From positions 236,478 to 300,477 of the forward strand of contig JAFGRD010000039.1 of assembly GCA_016935315.1 (NCBI GenBank): a DNA stretch of 64,000 bases, given 5' to 3'. Made by a program: the position numbers and the translations under genes. This document shows positions 37,894 through 47,370 of the stretch, in pieces. Source of the stretch: Pirellulales bacterium. GTDB taxonomy: Bacteria; Planctomycetota; Planctomycetia; Pirellulales; Thermoguttaceae. The notes under the pieces are model-generated. The model was given only the letters and a program-made list of their open reading frames with translations. It was not told where the DNA came from and did not search any database. How positions within the stretch are numbered: the first letter of the stretch is position 1; each line of letters starts with the position of its first letter.

Positions 37894-38063
37894 AATCGCA
37901 GCTAGCGCAGCTCGCAGGTTACGCTAGCGCCTATCGAAGCCCACGATCAACATTCCGCGATTAGGGGAGATTTGCCCGAGCAGACGTTATGCCAAGGCGT
38001 AACCTACGGCTAACGGCCGGTACATGTGTTTTCACCCCATTCGTTTCCACACTCCCCGCCGGC

Positions 38064-39365
38064 CTATTCCTGCTTGACGATCGGGATCAGCACGATGTTG
38101 CGGTACTCCATGGGCACGCCTTCGGCCTGGAAGCCGATCTTGCCGGCCGTTTCCCAACAGCCGGTCGCCGTGTTCTGCACCAGCCCGTTGACCACCAGCG
38201 TCAGCTCGCCGCCGTCGAGCACGATCTCGTACTCGTTCCACTGGCCCAGCGGCTTCTCGTTCGAGTCGTGAGCCTTGCGGGTGTGGCGGCCGTTGGTGCG
38301 CTCGGGCGGCGCCGTGATGGGGAACTGATCGATCGAGAAGATGTCGCCGATCGAGCCGGTCGCGCCTTGGGCCTCCAGGGAGCGGGGCCAGACCTTGTCC
38401 TCGCCGACCGCGCGGAGCAGCACGCCGCCGTTGCCGGGCTTCAGGTGCCGCACCTGCATGCGGAGAACGAAGTTGGTGTAGTCGCTCTCGGCGCGGATGT
38501 AGCCCACCGGTCGGCCCGTGGTGGCCAGCGCGCCGTCCTTGACGCTCCAGGCCTCCTTCTCGGCGTCGCTGGAGAAAGCCCAGCCGTCGAGGCTCTGGCC
38601 GTCGAACAGCCGGACGGCCTCGCCGTAGCGGGTTTGGAGTTGCTTCAGGCGGATGTCCTTGAACTCGACGACCATGGGCGGCCCGGCGTGGATCTGCAAC
38701 GCCAGCAGCCCCTCCATCGCCCGGCCTTCCGGGTCGTTGTCGATCATCTCGATCATCGGGTAGCCGTTGAGGTAGTGGACCAGGTGGTTGCCGCGGGCGG
38801 TGATGGTGTACTCGTTCCAGTCCTGCATCTTGTAGTAGCCGGCCTCCTTCAGGGCCGCCACATCGGCCACCTTGCCGACGACGTTCTTCTGCACGTTGCC
38901 GTCGGCACGCTCGACGCTCATGAAGTCGCCCACGTTGACCATCCATCCCCGGCCGGCCTCATCGTAGAGGAATCCGACCTTGCCGGGGTTGTTTTCCACC
39001 TCGGCCTGGTAGCCGCCGATCCGCCACTTGTCGAACTCCCGGCTGCGATACTGCACCCCGGAGTTGCCGTTCTGGATGCGGAACTTGATTTTCAGCACAA
39101 AGTCTTTGAGTTTCCCGCCCCGCCAGACGCAGAAGGTGTTGCCGTGGGCCGGGTTCTCCTCGGTGGTCTGTCCGCGAATGGCCCCGTCGACGACCGACCA
39201 CAGCCGCGGGTCGCCGTCCCAGCCATCGAGGTCTTTGCCGTTGAAGAGGCTGACGAAGCCGTCCTCGTCGGCGGGCTGGTCGCCGGCGGAAGCGAACGAC
39301 GCGGCGGTGGCGACCACGACCACCACGGCGAGCCACGATACGACGGATGCGAACTGTCTGCTCAT
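38064..39365 (-). CDS. Exported tandem DUF1080 (3-keto-disaccharide hydrolase-like) protein
   Basis: A 433-residue protein with a signal peptide (WLAVVVVVATAASFASAGD). It has two DUF1080 domains: residues about 33-205 (FVSLFNGKDLDGWDGDPRLW) and 225-430 (VRLFDGQSLDGWAF). Both keep the LFxGxxLDGW beginning and the NSGVQYR/NGGVLLR core. The fold resembles concanavalin-like glucanases, and members are thought to bind or cleave 3-keto-sugars; planctomycetes have many. The start is at 39365, preceded on the minus strand by a near-perfect AAGGAGGT with 7-base spacing. Confidence 0.88.
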   Translation of the reverse strand: MSRQFASVVSWLAVVVVVATAASFASAGDQPADEDGFVSLFNGKDLDGWDGDPRLWSVVDGAIRGQTTEENPAHGNTFCVWRGGKLKDFVLKIKFRIQNGNSGVQYRSREFDKWRIGGYQAEVENNPGKVGFLYDEAGRGWMVNVGDFMSVERADGNVQKNVVGKVADVAALKEAGYYKMQDWNEYTITARGNHLVHYLNGYPMIEMIDNDPEGRAMEGLLALQIHAGPPMVVEFKDIRLKQLQTRYGEAVRLFDGQSLDGWAFSSDAEKEAWSVKDGALATTGRPVGYIRAESDYTNFVLRMQVRHLKPGNGGVLLRAVGEDKVWPRSLEAQGATGSIGDIFSIDQFPITAPPERTNGRHTRKAHDSNEKPLGQWNEYEIVLDGGELTLVVNGLVQNTATGCWETAGKIGFQAEGVPMEYRNIVLIPIVKQE

Positions 39366-39643
39366 TGCCTGACCTCCTTACGGTCTTGGTTGGGGAAACG
39401 CCCGGGCGGGGCATGGAAGCTGACTACAGTGTAGCGACAGCCGGGCCGAATGCAACAATTCCGGCGAGATTCTCTCCGGCCCGCGGTTTCGCGGAAGGAT
39501 TCTCGCTGAAGACGATTGCCGGCCCCTGCGAGGCCCTTGACGCGCGCTGGCCGCCGCGAGAAAGCGGCCTGCAACCGCTCAGCCCGCAATTCATCCGGAC
39601 CAGAAAAGGTCGATCAACCACTCCAGATGGCGGGCCGTTCTGT

Positions 39644-40570
39644 TTACGCCGTAATCCCCTTGGTCAACGCCATGAACGCCGTTTCGAGGTTGATTTCGTC
39701 TTCCTTGAAGACGGTCAGCTTGTGGCCGGCCTCGATCAGCAGCGTGGGCAGGTCGCTGTAGTCCTCGACACCCTCGGCCAGCGTGGCGAAGATGCGGTCT
39801 TCGCGGATCTCGACGCTCTCGACCAGGTCGTGTTCCTCCAACAATCGCGCGGCCGCGTCGATCCGGTCTTTCACGCCCACCTGCAACAGCGTCCGCTGGC
39901 GGACCTGCTTCATCACGTCGGCCACCTTGGCGCTGACCAGCAGTTCGCCGCGCTCGATGATGCCGACCTTGTTGCAGATGTCGGCCAGCTCGGGCAGGAT
40001 ATGGCTGGAGACCATGATCGTCTTGCCGGTCTTGCCCAGCTCTTTGAGCAGCCCCCGGATCTCGATCCGCGCCCGCGGGTCCAGGCCGCTGGCCGGCTCG
40101 TCCAGCAGCAATACCTGGGGATCGTGCAGCAGCACGCGGGCCAGGCCGAGCCGCTGGGTCATGCCGCGGGAGAGGCTGGTCACCAGGGCGTCTCGCTTGT
40201 AGCCCAGGTCGACCATCTCGAGCATCTCGTGGCAGACCTTGCGGCGCTTGGGGCCCTTGATGCGATAGGCGGCCGCGAAGAACTCGAGGTACTCGATCAC
40301 CTTCATGTCGTCGTAGACGCCGAAGAAGTCGGGCATGTAGCCGATTAGGCGGCGGATTTCCTTGGGGTGGGTGTAGATCGAGTAATCGCACACGTAGGCC
40401 TCGCCCCAGCTCGGCTGCAACAGCGTGGCCAGAATCCGCATGGTGGTCGTCTTGCCCGACCCGTTCGGGCCGATGTAGCCGAACAGGTCGCCCTCGTCCA
40501 ACTCGAGTGTGAGATGGTCGATGGCGTGCAGGTCGCCGTAGGCTTTGGTGAGGTCTTGCGTCTTGATCAT
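39644..40570 (-). CDS. ABC transporter ATP-binding protein
   Basis: A 308-residue ABC ATPase. Walker A GPNGSGKTTT is near residue 35, the Q-loop follows near 80, the signature is LSRGMTQRLGLARVLL, and Walker B is LLLDEPASGLDPRAR. The extended C-terminal region from about 230 (ADVMKQVRQRT) is typical of ABC-2 exporters and gliding-type transporters. Its ATG overlaps the stop of the upstream membrane gene (ATGA, 40567-40570). No ABC-2 permease gene is nearby, so the neighbouring membrane protein may be the partner. Confidence 0.92.
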   Translation of the reverse strand: MIKTQDLTKAYGDLHAIDHLTLELDEGDLFGYIGPNGSGKTTTMRILATLLQPSWGEAYVCDYSIYTHPKEIRRLIGYMPDFFGVYDDMKVIEYLEFFAAAYRIKGPKRRKVCHEMLEMVDLGYKRDALVTSLSRGMTQRLGLARVLLHDPQVLLLDEPASGLDPRARIEIRGLLKELGKTGKTIMVSSHILPELADICNKVGIIERGELLVSAKVADVMKQVRQRTLLQVGVKDRIDAAARLLEEHDLVESVEIREDRIFATLAEGVEDYSDLPTLLIEAGHKLTVFKEDEINLETAFMALTKGITA

Positions 40571-42858
40571 GGAACGTTGGGGGTTTTCACGGGAAATACG
40601 AATCGGTACATGGTCAGGTGGCGGTCTTGCTGCTCGGAGATCGGCCGGCCGTCGCGCAGCAGTTCGGCGCCGCGGCGATCGGCGGGGGCGCGGCCCACCA
40701 AAATGGCACGGCCGGTCTCCAGCAGGTCGCTGAAATCGACGAACCGCTGGTAGCCGTTGTGCAGGTGCGTGTAGCGCCGGCCACCGGCCGCCTCGAAAAA
40801 CATCATCACCCGCAAGACGTACGGCAGCTCGACGCTCGATTGGTCGTAGGGCGTGGCTAGCGTGCGGAAACCGCCTTTCTCTTCGGCCGCCACGAACTTC
40901 CGCTCGGTCAGAAGCGTCTTCAGCTCGCTGCGGCTGAGCCAGGCGTCGATCGTCACCGACTCGCCCGGATCAAGAGTCTCCAGCTTGTAGGCATAACGAT
41001 CGAAGACCAGCAGGCAATCGCTCAGGGCATAACCGAGCCGGTTGGTGACCGTGCCCGAAAGACTCTGGCCGTCGTCGCTAAGCTCGGCCTCGATCCCGAC
41101 GACCGTTCGGGCCCGCCAGCGGGCGGTGAAGCTCTTGGTGGACCAGACGGGGATCGGCACGTTCTGCACGGCGTCCAGCTCGGGCGAGAATTCGTAGGCC
41201 TCTTTCCAGAGCACGGGGCTGATGGTCTTGGGGTTCATGGCTCCCAGGGCACTGCCGGGAAGCCCCATCCAGGAGAAGAGCAACTCGGCGTTGGGGGCGG
41301 CCGTGCCGTCGGGCAATTGGGGCCGCAGCGACAGTCGCTGGAAGGACTCCATCCGCGGGCTGAAGACGTTGGCCCAGGCGGTTCCGCGGACCTGCCCCGA
41401 TACGGCGTCCACGTCGACTAGATCCACCTCGTTGAAACGAAGGCGATTGCCCTTGAGCGCATAGGCCAAAACGTAGGCCGCCAGGCAGACCCCCAACACG
41501 ATGGTGGGGAACGTCAGCCAGGTCCATTGCATGCGTCGGGCGATCTTGCGCAAGAAGAGGTAGTCGCCCGGCCCGATCAGCAGAATGTACACGAAAATCA
41601 GCACGACCACGGCCCAGAACGGCACAATACGCACATCGCCAAACTGGTCCAGCGCGCTGCGCATCTGGCCGGCCACGTCGTTGAAACCGTAGTACATCAC
41701 AGCCGCGTCGGCCTGCGACTCGTCGTCGGCGACCTCGGGCAGGCCGATCAGCCGCCGCACCAGCAGCGGCCGGTCCTTCCAACGGTCCAGCGGAGGCCCG
41801 TCGAGGTCGGCGGCCAGAAAGACCACCTGGCCGAACCCCCTGGCCGTGCGGATCACCAGCGGCAACGCGGCATTGCCGGCCTCGATTCTGCCTTCGACCC
41901 CGGCCAGCCGGGGCACGCGCAAGCTCGGCCGCACACCGTCGGCCGGTCCGGCAATGGCCGATGAGCTTACGGCGTATCCTTCCAGCTCGGCCGCCTGGCG
42001 CAAGGTCAACATCTCTTCGAGCCGGCCCGGGGCGAATTGCCGCAGCGGCCCATCCTCGGCCAGAACCCGTTCGGCCTGCAAACCCACGCAGAAGACCAGC
42101 TTGCCGCCCATGCGAATCCAGTTGTCCAGGGCGACGATTTGCGGGCTGTCGGGTTTCAGGTCGGCGAAGCACTGCGGCCGACTGGTCGACAGCACCAGCA
42201 CATCCACACCTTCGTATCCAAACCATCGCTCCGGAAGCTCGTCGAAGCCGGCCAACGCGACGGCAACGGGTTGCTGTTCGGGGCGTTGCTGCGGCGAGAC
42301 GATCGCCGCTTGCACGCCGAGCGGATCGGAGCCCATGCCCGACTCGACGTCTGGCTCCACGGCTGACTCCGCACCCGACCTCGGATTCGTCCCGGCGCCC
42401 GCGGCGATGCTCACAATCACCGGTCGCTCGGCGGCGATGGCCGAGGGATAGCGGTCGCCTTGGAAACCGGTGGCCGCCGGGTCGGCCTCGAACACTTTCT
42501 GGGCGATTGTCTGACCGTCCTCCTGAATCTCCACGGCCAGCCGGCTGCGAACGCGCCCCAGCCGGGCATATACGGTCGCGGTGGAGTCGCCCGGGGCAAA
42601 CGGGGCCGAGAAGCGGCTGGGAACGCCGTCACCATCCGGCACGGTTACGACAACGCGATCCGCGGGCGGCTCACCTCTGCCGGGCTGGAGCGTGATCCGA
42701 ATCGGCGTCCACACGCCCACTTTGTACCGGCCATCGAAGCCGATTTGCACGGACAACCCGTTGCCGCCGGTCGTCGGGGCGACGGAGTCGGTTGCCCCGG
42801 CGGTAATCTGCACGGGCAGCAGGGCAATCAGCAGCGACCAGGCAGAACGTCGAATCAT
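40567..42858 (-). CDS. Exported membrane protein, probable partner of the ABC ATPase
   Basis: A 763-residue protein with a signal peptide (SAWSLLIALLPVQITAGA). A large extracytoplasmic region contains a GldG-like or amidotransferase-like segment (YEGVDVLVLSTSRPQCF, then WIRMGGKLVFCVG). Two helices lie at about 450-500 (VVVLIFVYILLIGPGDYLFLR and a second one after WTWLTFPTIVLG), and a beta-rich C-terminal domain follows. I do not recognise a named family. The four-base overlaps on both sides place it in one operon with the MazG-like and ABC ATPase genes. The frame extends farther upstream, but the start at 42858 gives a clean signal peptide. Confidence 0.72.
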   Translation of the reverse strand: MIRRSAWSLLIALLPVQITAGATDSVAPTTGGNGLSVQIGFDGRYKVGVWTPIRITLQPGRGEPPADRVVVTVPDGDGVPSRFSAPFAPGDSTATVYARLGRVRSRLAVEIQEDGQTIAQKVFEADPAATGFQGDRYPSAIAAERPVIVSIAAGAGTNPRSGAESAVEPDVESGMGSDPLGVQAAIVSPQQRPEQQPVAVALAGFDELPERWFGYEGVDVLVLSTSRPQCFADLKPDSPQIVALDNWIRMGGKLVFCVGLQAERVLAEDGPLRQFAPGRLEEMLTLRQAAELEGYAVSSSAIAGPADGVRPSLRVPRLAGVEGRIEAGNAALPLVIRTARGFGQVVFLAADLDGPPLDRWKDRPLLVRRLIGLPEVADDESQADAAVMYYGFNDVAGQMRSALDQFGDVRIVPFWAVVVLIFVYILLIGPGDYLFLRKIARRMQWTWLTFPTIVLGVCLAAYVLAYALKGNRLRFNEVDLVDVDAVSGQVRGTAWANVFSPRMESFQRLSLRPQLPDGTAAPNAELLFSWMGLPGSALGAMNPKTISPVLWKEAYEFSPELDAVQNVPIPVWSTKSFTARWRARTVVGIEAELSDDGQSLSGTVTNRLGYALSDCLLVFDRYAYKLETLDPGESVTIDAWLSRSELKTLLTERKFVAAEEKGGFRTLATPYDQSSVELPYVLRVMMFFEAAGGRRYTHLHNGYQRFVDFSDLLETGRAILVGRAPADRRGAELLRDGRPISEQQDRHLTMYRFVFPVKTPNVP

Positions 42859-43235
42859 GGTTTTCCCGCATCGGGGCATGTGCAAACGAACCGGCCGCAG
42901 CCCGGGCAGCCGGAACCGTATTTCCAGGTCACGGCTTCGGTCAGATCCACGCCGACCACGTTGGCGATGGTGGTCAGCCAGGCCAGCACGTCGGCGAATT
43001 CCAGGGCCTGCTCCTGGCGGCTGCCCTGGCGGAGTGCCGCTGCCAGTTCGCCGATTTCTTCCATCAGCCACATAAACGTACCATCCACGCCGCGGGCGAC
43101 GTCCTTCTCGAGGTACATTTCGCGGATCAATTGCTGGAACTCGGCCAGGGTCACGTCGCGTGGCTTTCCGCCGGGGGAGGACTGCGCTGCTGGCAGCGAT
43201 GGGTCGGGCATCTGTGCTTCCGGGCGGTTCGTCAC
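42855..43235 (-). CDS. MazG-like nucleotide pyrophosphohydrolase with C-terminal zinc motif
   Basis: A 126-residue protein. The MazG metal site is seen as WLMEEIGELAAAL (EExxE, near 57) and EFADVLAWL (ExxD, near 80). The C-terminus ends in CPGCGRFVCTC (C-x2-C-x4-C-x-C), which would bind zinc or another metal and is not part of the ordinary MazG fold. Such enzymes hydrolyse nucleoside triphosphates to monophosphates for house-cleaning. It overlaps both neighbours by four bases, so it is part of the TPR-peptidase/ABC operon. Confidence 0.8.
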   Translation of the reverse strand: MTNRPEAQMPDPSLPAAQSSPGGKPRDVTLAEFQQLIREMYLEKDVARGVDGTFMWLMEEIGELAAALRQGSRQEQALEFADVLAWLTTIANVVGVDLTEAVTWKYGSGCPGCGRFVCTCPDAGKP

Positions 43236-46063
43236 GGCTCGGTCTCCTCAAGGCTTTCCAGCAGCAATTCGGCGCCCGGATAATCGGGGGACAGCTCGAG
43301 CAGGGCCTTCAGCGTCTGGCGGGCCTCGTCGGGCTGATTGGCCTGAACGTAAGCATCGGCCAGAGCCAGGCGGCGATGGGGTTCGTCGGGGGCTAACTCG
43401 ACGGCCACTTCGAACTCCGCAACCGCTCGGGCGTAGTCGTTGGCGCCGGCCGACGCCTCGCCGAGCACCCAGTGCATCTCCGCGTCCATCACGTCGATGT
43501 CGATCGCCTGGCTGGCCCAATCGGCGGCCTCCGGGAACTGGTGCCGCTCCAAGGCCATCTGGGCCAGCTTCTTGCGGGCCGTCAGGTCGTCGGCATCGTC
43601 GCGAGCCAGCCGCGCCAGCACCTCGCCCAGCTTCGTCTCGTTCTCGGCCAGCAGATAGACCCGCGCCAGGGACCTGGTCCATCTCAGATCGACGGCGTCG
43701 AGCCGTTCGCCCAGGGCATAGAGCCGGGCTGCCTCGTCGTATTGCTCTGCCTTGAGCTTCAGCGCGGCCAGGAGCTGCAAGACGTTCGGCTGGGGCGCGT
43801 TCTCGTCCAGACAGTGCTGGAGCATCTCGGCCGCCTCCTGCGTCTTGCCCGCCTGCATCGCCAGCCGCGCCAGCACATAGGTGGCCAACTGGTGATTGGG
43901 CTCGGTTGCCAACGCGGCTTCGGCTGCTTCGCGGGCCTCTGGATGGGCCTTGCGCAACAGGTAGGCATAGGCCAGCTCGGCGGCCGCCTCGACGTCGTCG
44001 GGCCGCGCGCGGCGCGCTTCGAGCAGCTCGGTGAGAGACGTCCTGGAAGGACTTTGCAGGATCGGCATCTCGGCGACCAACTGCTTCAGATACTCGACGT
44101 ACCCCCGCTCGAACTCGGTCTGCGAGACGCCGAACGCGCGGCGGATCGCATCGGCGGTGGTCAGCCCTTCGCGGTAGGCCGCCAGGAGCTTCCGTTGCCG
44201 GCCCGAGCCCCAGCGCTGCAACATGTACTCCACGTAGAGTTCCGCCTGGCAGTAGGCCATCAGCCAGTCGTCGCTGGATTGGGGCCGCGCGAAGGCAAAG
44301 TTCAGCGTCTGCAAGTCGAACAGCTCCCCAGCGGGGACCCGCCTGGCCAGCAAGGCGTTCCACGGCTGCGGCCGCGGAGAGCCTTCGCTGTAGACCGACA
44401 GCCCTTCGGTGTACCAGTGCGGGATGTTGAAGCGGGTATACTGTAGGGTGAATACATGGGCCAGCTCGTGCTTGAGCACCCGACACCAATTGAACCGGCG
44501 CTGGGCGGGCAACTCGTTCGGCGACGCCATGGCCACCAGCCATCCCGTGCTGGCGGCCACCGGCCCCAAATGGGGCAAGCCGGTCATCCGCGTGCTGAAC
44601 CACTGGTGCCCGCCCTGGCCCCGCGCTTGGTTGAAGATCTCCAGCAGCGGCTTGCCGGCGGGTTGCGAGCCGAAACGCCGTGACCATTCGGGGTAGAGGG
44701 CTTCGATTCGGGCGGCGGCGTAGCGAGCCAACAAGGCGTCGTGCCGGCCGTCGTAGCGCAGCACGACGTGTTCCGTCTCGAGCGTCTCCATCGAGTCGAG
44801 CACTTCCAGCACTTCCAGCGTGTTTTTCACCCGGATGTTGAACGGATCGATTTCAAAGGCCTCGTTGAGCAGCTTGCGGGCGGCGGCCTCATCGCCGGTC
44901 CGCATCGAGAGCAGCCCCAACTGCGAGCGTGGGCCGACCTTCTGGGGCATCTTTTCGATCGCTTCGAGCAAGAAACGCCTGGCCGGCCGGTGCTGGTTGC
45001 GGACCATCAATTGCATGCCCAGGGCGTAGAAAAACTCGCCGGACCGCGGATTCCGCTGCGTGACCTCCTCGATCAGTGCGCGGAGCCGATCGGAAGCCCC
45101 TTGCCGCGATCCGCCGTCGGCCAGGAAGTAGCAGGCGGCCAGCCGGCCCAGGGCCGACTCGTCGACCGGGTTCAACGGCAGGGCTTTCTCCTGCAAAAGC
45201 CGTATGGTTTCGGGGACATCGAAGTTGGCCCAGGCCAGGTCGGCCTTGCCCAACCATGCGGAAAGCAGTCTCGGGTTGATCTCCAAGGCCCGGGCAATCG
45301 ACGCATCTGCCTGCTCCACGTCGCGGCGATCGACCGCCAACTCGGCCAGCGCCACGTGGACCTCGGCGGCGTTGGGGTTCAGTTCCAGCGCCGCGCGGAG
45401 CTCGCTGGTGGCGTCGGCCCCGTTGTACTTCTCCAAGAACAGTAGACCTGCCTCGTAGTGGGCCGGCCAGTATTTCGGCTCCAGTTGCAGGGCCTCGGGA
45501 TACAACTGGTTGACCAGGAAGTGGAACTGGCCGCTGAGCCGGTTCCACCGGGCGTACCGGGTGGCCGCCAGGCCGATCCAGCGGAGCGATTCGGCGCGGT
45601 CGATGTCGTGGTTGTTGTAGAAGCTGATCAGCCGGGCGTATCCCCGCTCGGCCTCGTCCAGCCGACCCGTGACCCGGGCCAATTCCGCGCGGATCCACCC
45701 GGCCAACAGGTGTTCGCTCTGGAGCCGGATCGCCTCGTCCGACCGCGTCTTGGCTTCCTCGTAATCGCCCCGCTGGAAGGCCAGCCGTGCCCACTCGGCC
45801 TGCAGATCCGCTTCTCCTTCGGCGGCGGCGGAAAGACACTTCACGGCATCTTCCGTCTTTCCCTGGGCGTCGAGAGCCCGGGCCAGGCCGAGTGCCGCCG
45901 CCGGGTCTTTCTCGGCCAGTGGGGCGTAGACCTCGGCTGCCTCGGCATACTTCCCCCCCCATAAAAGGGACCGGCCCTTCGCCAGATCGTCATCTACGGC
46001 CCGCACCGCCGTCGTGGTCAGAGAGTGGAACAGACAGACAGTGAGCAGTGTCTTCAGAGGCAT
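43232..46063 (-). CDS. Exported TPR-repeat protein with peptidase-MA-like domain
   Basis: A 943-residue protein with a signal peptide (LKTLLTVCLFHSLTTTAVRA). N-terminal TPR repeats (about 30-430) are followed by a gluzincin-like domain with HELAHVFTLQ (HExxH) and the downstream Glu-containing WYTEGLSVYSEG near residue 550. Further TPR repeats fill 650-940. Zinc metallopeptidase activity is likely from the motif; the substrate is unknown. It heads a minus-strand operon with the MazG-like, membrane and ABC ATPase genes. The start at 46063 was chosen over a GTG at 46108 because it begins the signal peptide. Confidence 0.87.
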   Translation of the reverse strand: MPLKTLLTVCLFHSLTTTAVRAVDDDLAKGRSLLWGGKYAEAAEVYAPLAEKDPAAALGLARALDAQGKTEDAVKCLSAAAEGEADLQAEWARLAFQRGDYEEAKTRSDEAIRLQSEHLLAGWIRAELARVTGRLDEAERGYARLISFYNNHDIDRAESLRWIGLAATRYARWNRLSGQFHFLVNQLYPEALQLEPKYWPAHYEAGLLFLEKYNGADATSELRAALELNPNAAEVHVALAELAVDRRDVEQADASIARALEINPRLLSAWLGKADLAWANFDVPETIRLLQEKALPLNPVDESALGRLAACYFLADGGSRQGASDRLRALIEEVTQRNPRSGEFFYALGMQLMVRNQHRPARRFLLEAIEKMPQKVGPRSQLGLLSMRTGDEAAARKLLNEAFEIDPFNIRVKNTLEVLEVLDSMETLETEHVVLRYDGRHDALLARYAAARIEALYPEWSRRFGSQPAGKPLLEIFNQARGQGGHQWFSTRMTGLPHLGPVAASTGWLVAMASPNELPAQRRFNWCRVLKHELAHVFTLQYTRFNIPHWYTEGLSVYSEGSPRPQPWNALLARRVPAGELFDLQTLNFAFARPQSSDDWLMAYCQAELYVEYMLQRWGSGRQRKLLAAYREGLTTADAIRRAFGVSQTEFERGYVEYLKQLVAEMPILQSPSRTSLTELLEARRARPDDVEAAAELAYAYLLRKAHPEAREAAEAALATEPNHQLATYVLARLAMQAGKTQEAAEMLQHCLDENAPQPNVLQLLAALKLKAEQYDEAARLYALGERLDAVDLRWTRSLARVYLLAENETKLGEVLARLARDDADDLTARKKLAQMALERHQFPEAADWASQAIDIDVMDAEMHWVLGEASAGANDYARAVAEFEVAVELAPDEPHRRLALADAYVQANQPDEARQTLKALLELSPDYPGAELLLESLEETEP

Positions 46064-46162
46064 CGTGCGTGACTGCTGTGGCGGTTGGATACCGTGTTTC
46101 GATCCCACCTTACGTTATCGCAACACCTCGATCGGTTCAACCCGGCGGCCCGAACGCCCCCT

Positions 46163-46191
46163 TTGACAGGCCCACACGATCGGCGTAGCAT
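46163..46191 (+). promoter_or_regulatory. Sigma70-type promoter of the tRNA-binding-domain gene
   Basis: TTGACA at 46163-46168, a perfect -35 box, lies 17 bases before TAGCAT at 46186-46191. It faces the tRNA-binding-domain gene whose ATG is at 46294, giving a leader of about 95 bases that contains repeat copy E. Confidence 0.6.
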
Positions 46192-46248
46192 GATGCATGA
46201 TCCGACCCCGAAGCTAACGGCGGCGCCGCCGCCTTTCTACCCATAGGA

Positions 46249-46276
46249 ATACCCGACTTGCTCTGTTACGAGTCCT
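46249..46276 (+). repeat. Dispersed repeat, copy E (28-bp core)
   Basis: ATACCCGACTTGCTC...TTACGAGTCCT matches the 28-bp core shared by the other copies, differing mainly at its third base. It ends 17 bases before the ATG of the downstream gene. Confidence 0.7.
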
Positions 46277-46293
46277 AACTGCCACGAGCCCCC

Positions 46294-46623
46294 ATGAAAC
46301 CCGAGATTTCCTACAAGGATTTTTCCGCGCTTGACCTCCGCGTGGCCACCGTCCTCTCCGCCCGGGAGCATCCCAACGCCGACAAGCTGCTGCTGCTTCG
46401 GATCGACGCGGGCGAGGGGCCGAAGCAGATTGTGGCCGGCATTCGCGGGCACTATGAGCCGGAGGCGCTCGTCGGGCGGCAGATCATCGTGGTCGACAAT
46501 CTCGAAGAGGCGATTCTTCGCGGCGAAGAATCCCGCGGGATGCTGCTGGCCGCCGGCGACGGCGACAAGGTGGTGTTGCTGAAGCCTGATCGCGAGTGCC
46601 CCCCGGGCACACCCATCAAATAA
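46294..46623 (+). CDS. Stand-alone tRNA-binding domain (MetRS C-terminal/Trbp111-like)
   Basis: A 109-residue OB-fold protein: YKDFSALDLRVATVLSAREHPNADKLLLLRIDAG with QIVAGI and SRGMLLAA matches the C-terminal dimerisation and tRNA-binding domain of methionyl-tRNA synthetase (MetG beta chain) and Trbp111/CsaA. As a separate gene it may act in trans with a shorter MetRS. It has its own promoter-like sequence and no co-oriented partner except the unrelated gene 82 bases downstream. Confidence 0.88.
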   Translation: MKPEISYKDFSALDLRVATVLSAREHPNADKLLLLRIDAGEGPKQIVAGIRGHYEPEALVGRQIIVVDNLEEAILRGEESRGMLLAAGDGDKVVLLKPDRECPPGTPIK

Positions 46624-46705
46624 GTCAGAGACGATGGGCCACTAACAGGAAAGCCTTCCGAAGGAGGGTCTATAGAACGTTGACGATGGATCAAGGAACA
46701 GACCG

Positions 46706-47326
46706 ATGGCGAAATTCAATCGTAACGTACCGAGCACGATCCGCGCGAACTTGCTCGACAAGGCTTTTGGTGAGTGGACCGTTGTGGGTTTTGGTGGGCG
46801 AAGCCGCAACGGCGGTATCCTCTGGGTGTGTCAGTGTGTTTGCGGGAAAGTAAGTAAGTGTAGTGCGGGCAACTTGCAGGCGGGCTACACGTCTCGTTGT
46901 GTCGCGTGCAGCTATGCCAGGGGACGCCGACGCAAGTACGCCCCGGGAACAACCAAGTCGCTGACCTACCTGGCCTGGCTTCGCGCCAGACAGCTCGGCG
47001 TCTGCAAAACTTGGCGAGCCTACGAAAACTTCCTGCGAGATTTGGGAGAGAAGCCCAAAGGTGCCAGGCTGGCCAAACGGAGCAGAAAAAAGCCCCATTC
47101 GCCCAGCAACTCGTACTGGCACACCCCCCGCCACACCGTCGACGAGCAGATCGACGCGCTGGTCGCCTCCGCTGGCCCGATCAGCAAGGCCGCGGAAAAC
47201 CGCTTGAGGAAGCACTTGAGCCAGTGTAGCCGGCAGTATCGGTACATGCTGCTTCAGCGACTCCACGACGGCAAACCGATCTTCAGACGCCGCTCCCTGG
47301 CGAAACGACTCGGCACCCAGACATGA
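46706..47326 (+). CDS. Phage-like zinc-binding hypothetical protein
   Basis: A 206-residue basic protein. The N-terminal zinc motif CQCVCGKVSKCSAGNL...CVAC (about 49-73) and the later WRAYENFLRDLGEKPKGARLAKR segment resemble a group of phage and mobile-element proteins, many of which carry HNH or AP2-type DNA-binding domains. The C-terminal part is basic, has no HNH motif and is unknown. The gene has lower GC than the surrounding DNA. Function cannot be assigned beyond a likely nucleic-acid-binding role. Confidence 0.65.
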   Translation: MAKFNRNVPSTIRANLLDKAFGEWTVVGFGGRSRNGGILWVCQCVCGKVSKCSAGNLQAGYTSRCVACSYARGRRRKYAPGTTKSLTYLAWLRARQLGVCKTWRAYENFLRDLGEKPKGARLAKRSRKKPHSPSNSYWHTPRHTVDEQIDALVASAGPISKAAENRLRKHLSQCSRQYRYMLLQRLHDGKPIFRRRSLAKRLGTQT

Positions 47327-47370
47327 ATCACGCCCCCCGGGAGGTGGGTTCAGACGTTGTCGTTAGCGTG

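Noticed and set aside
42859..43251. Upstream extension of the 763-residue membrane protein
   Set aside because: The added residues are Arg/Pro-rich, overlap the MazG-like gene in another frame, and would put the signal peptide internally.
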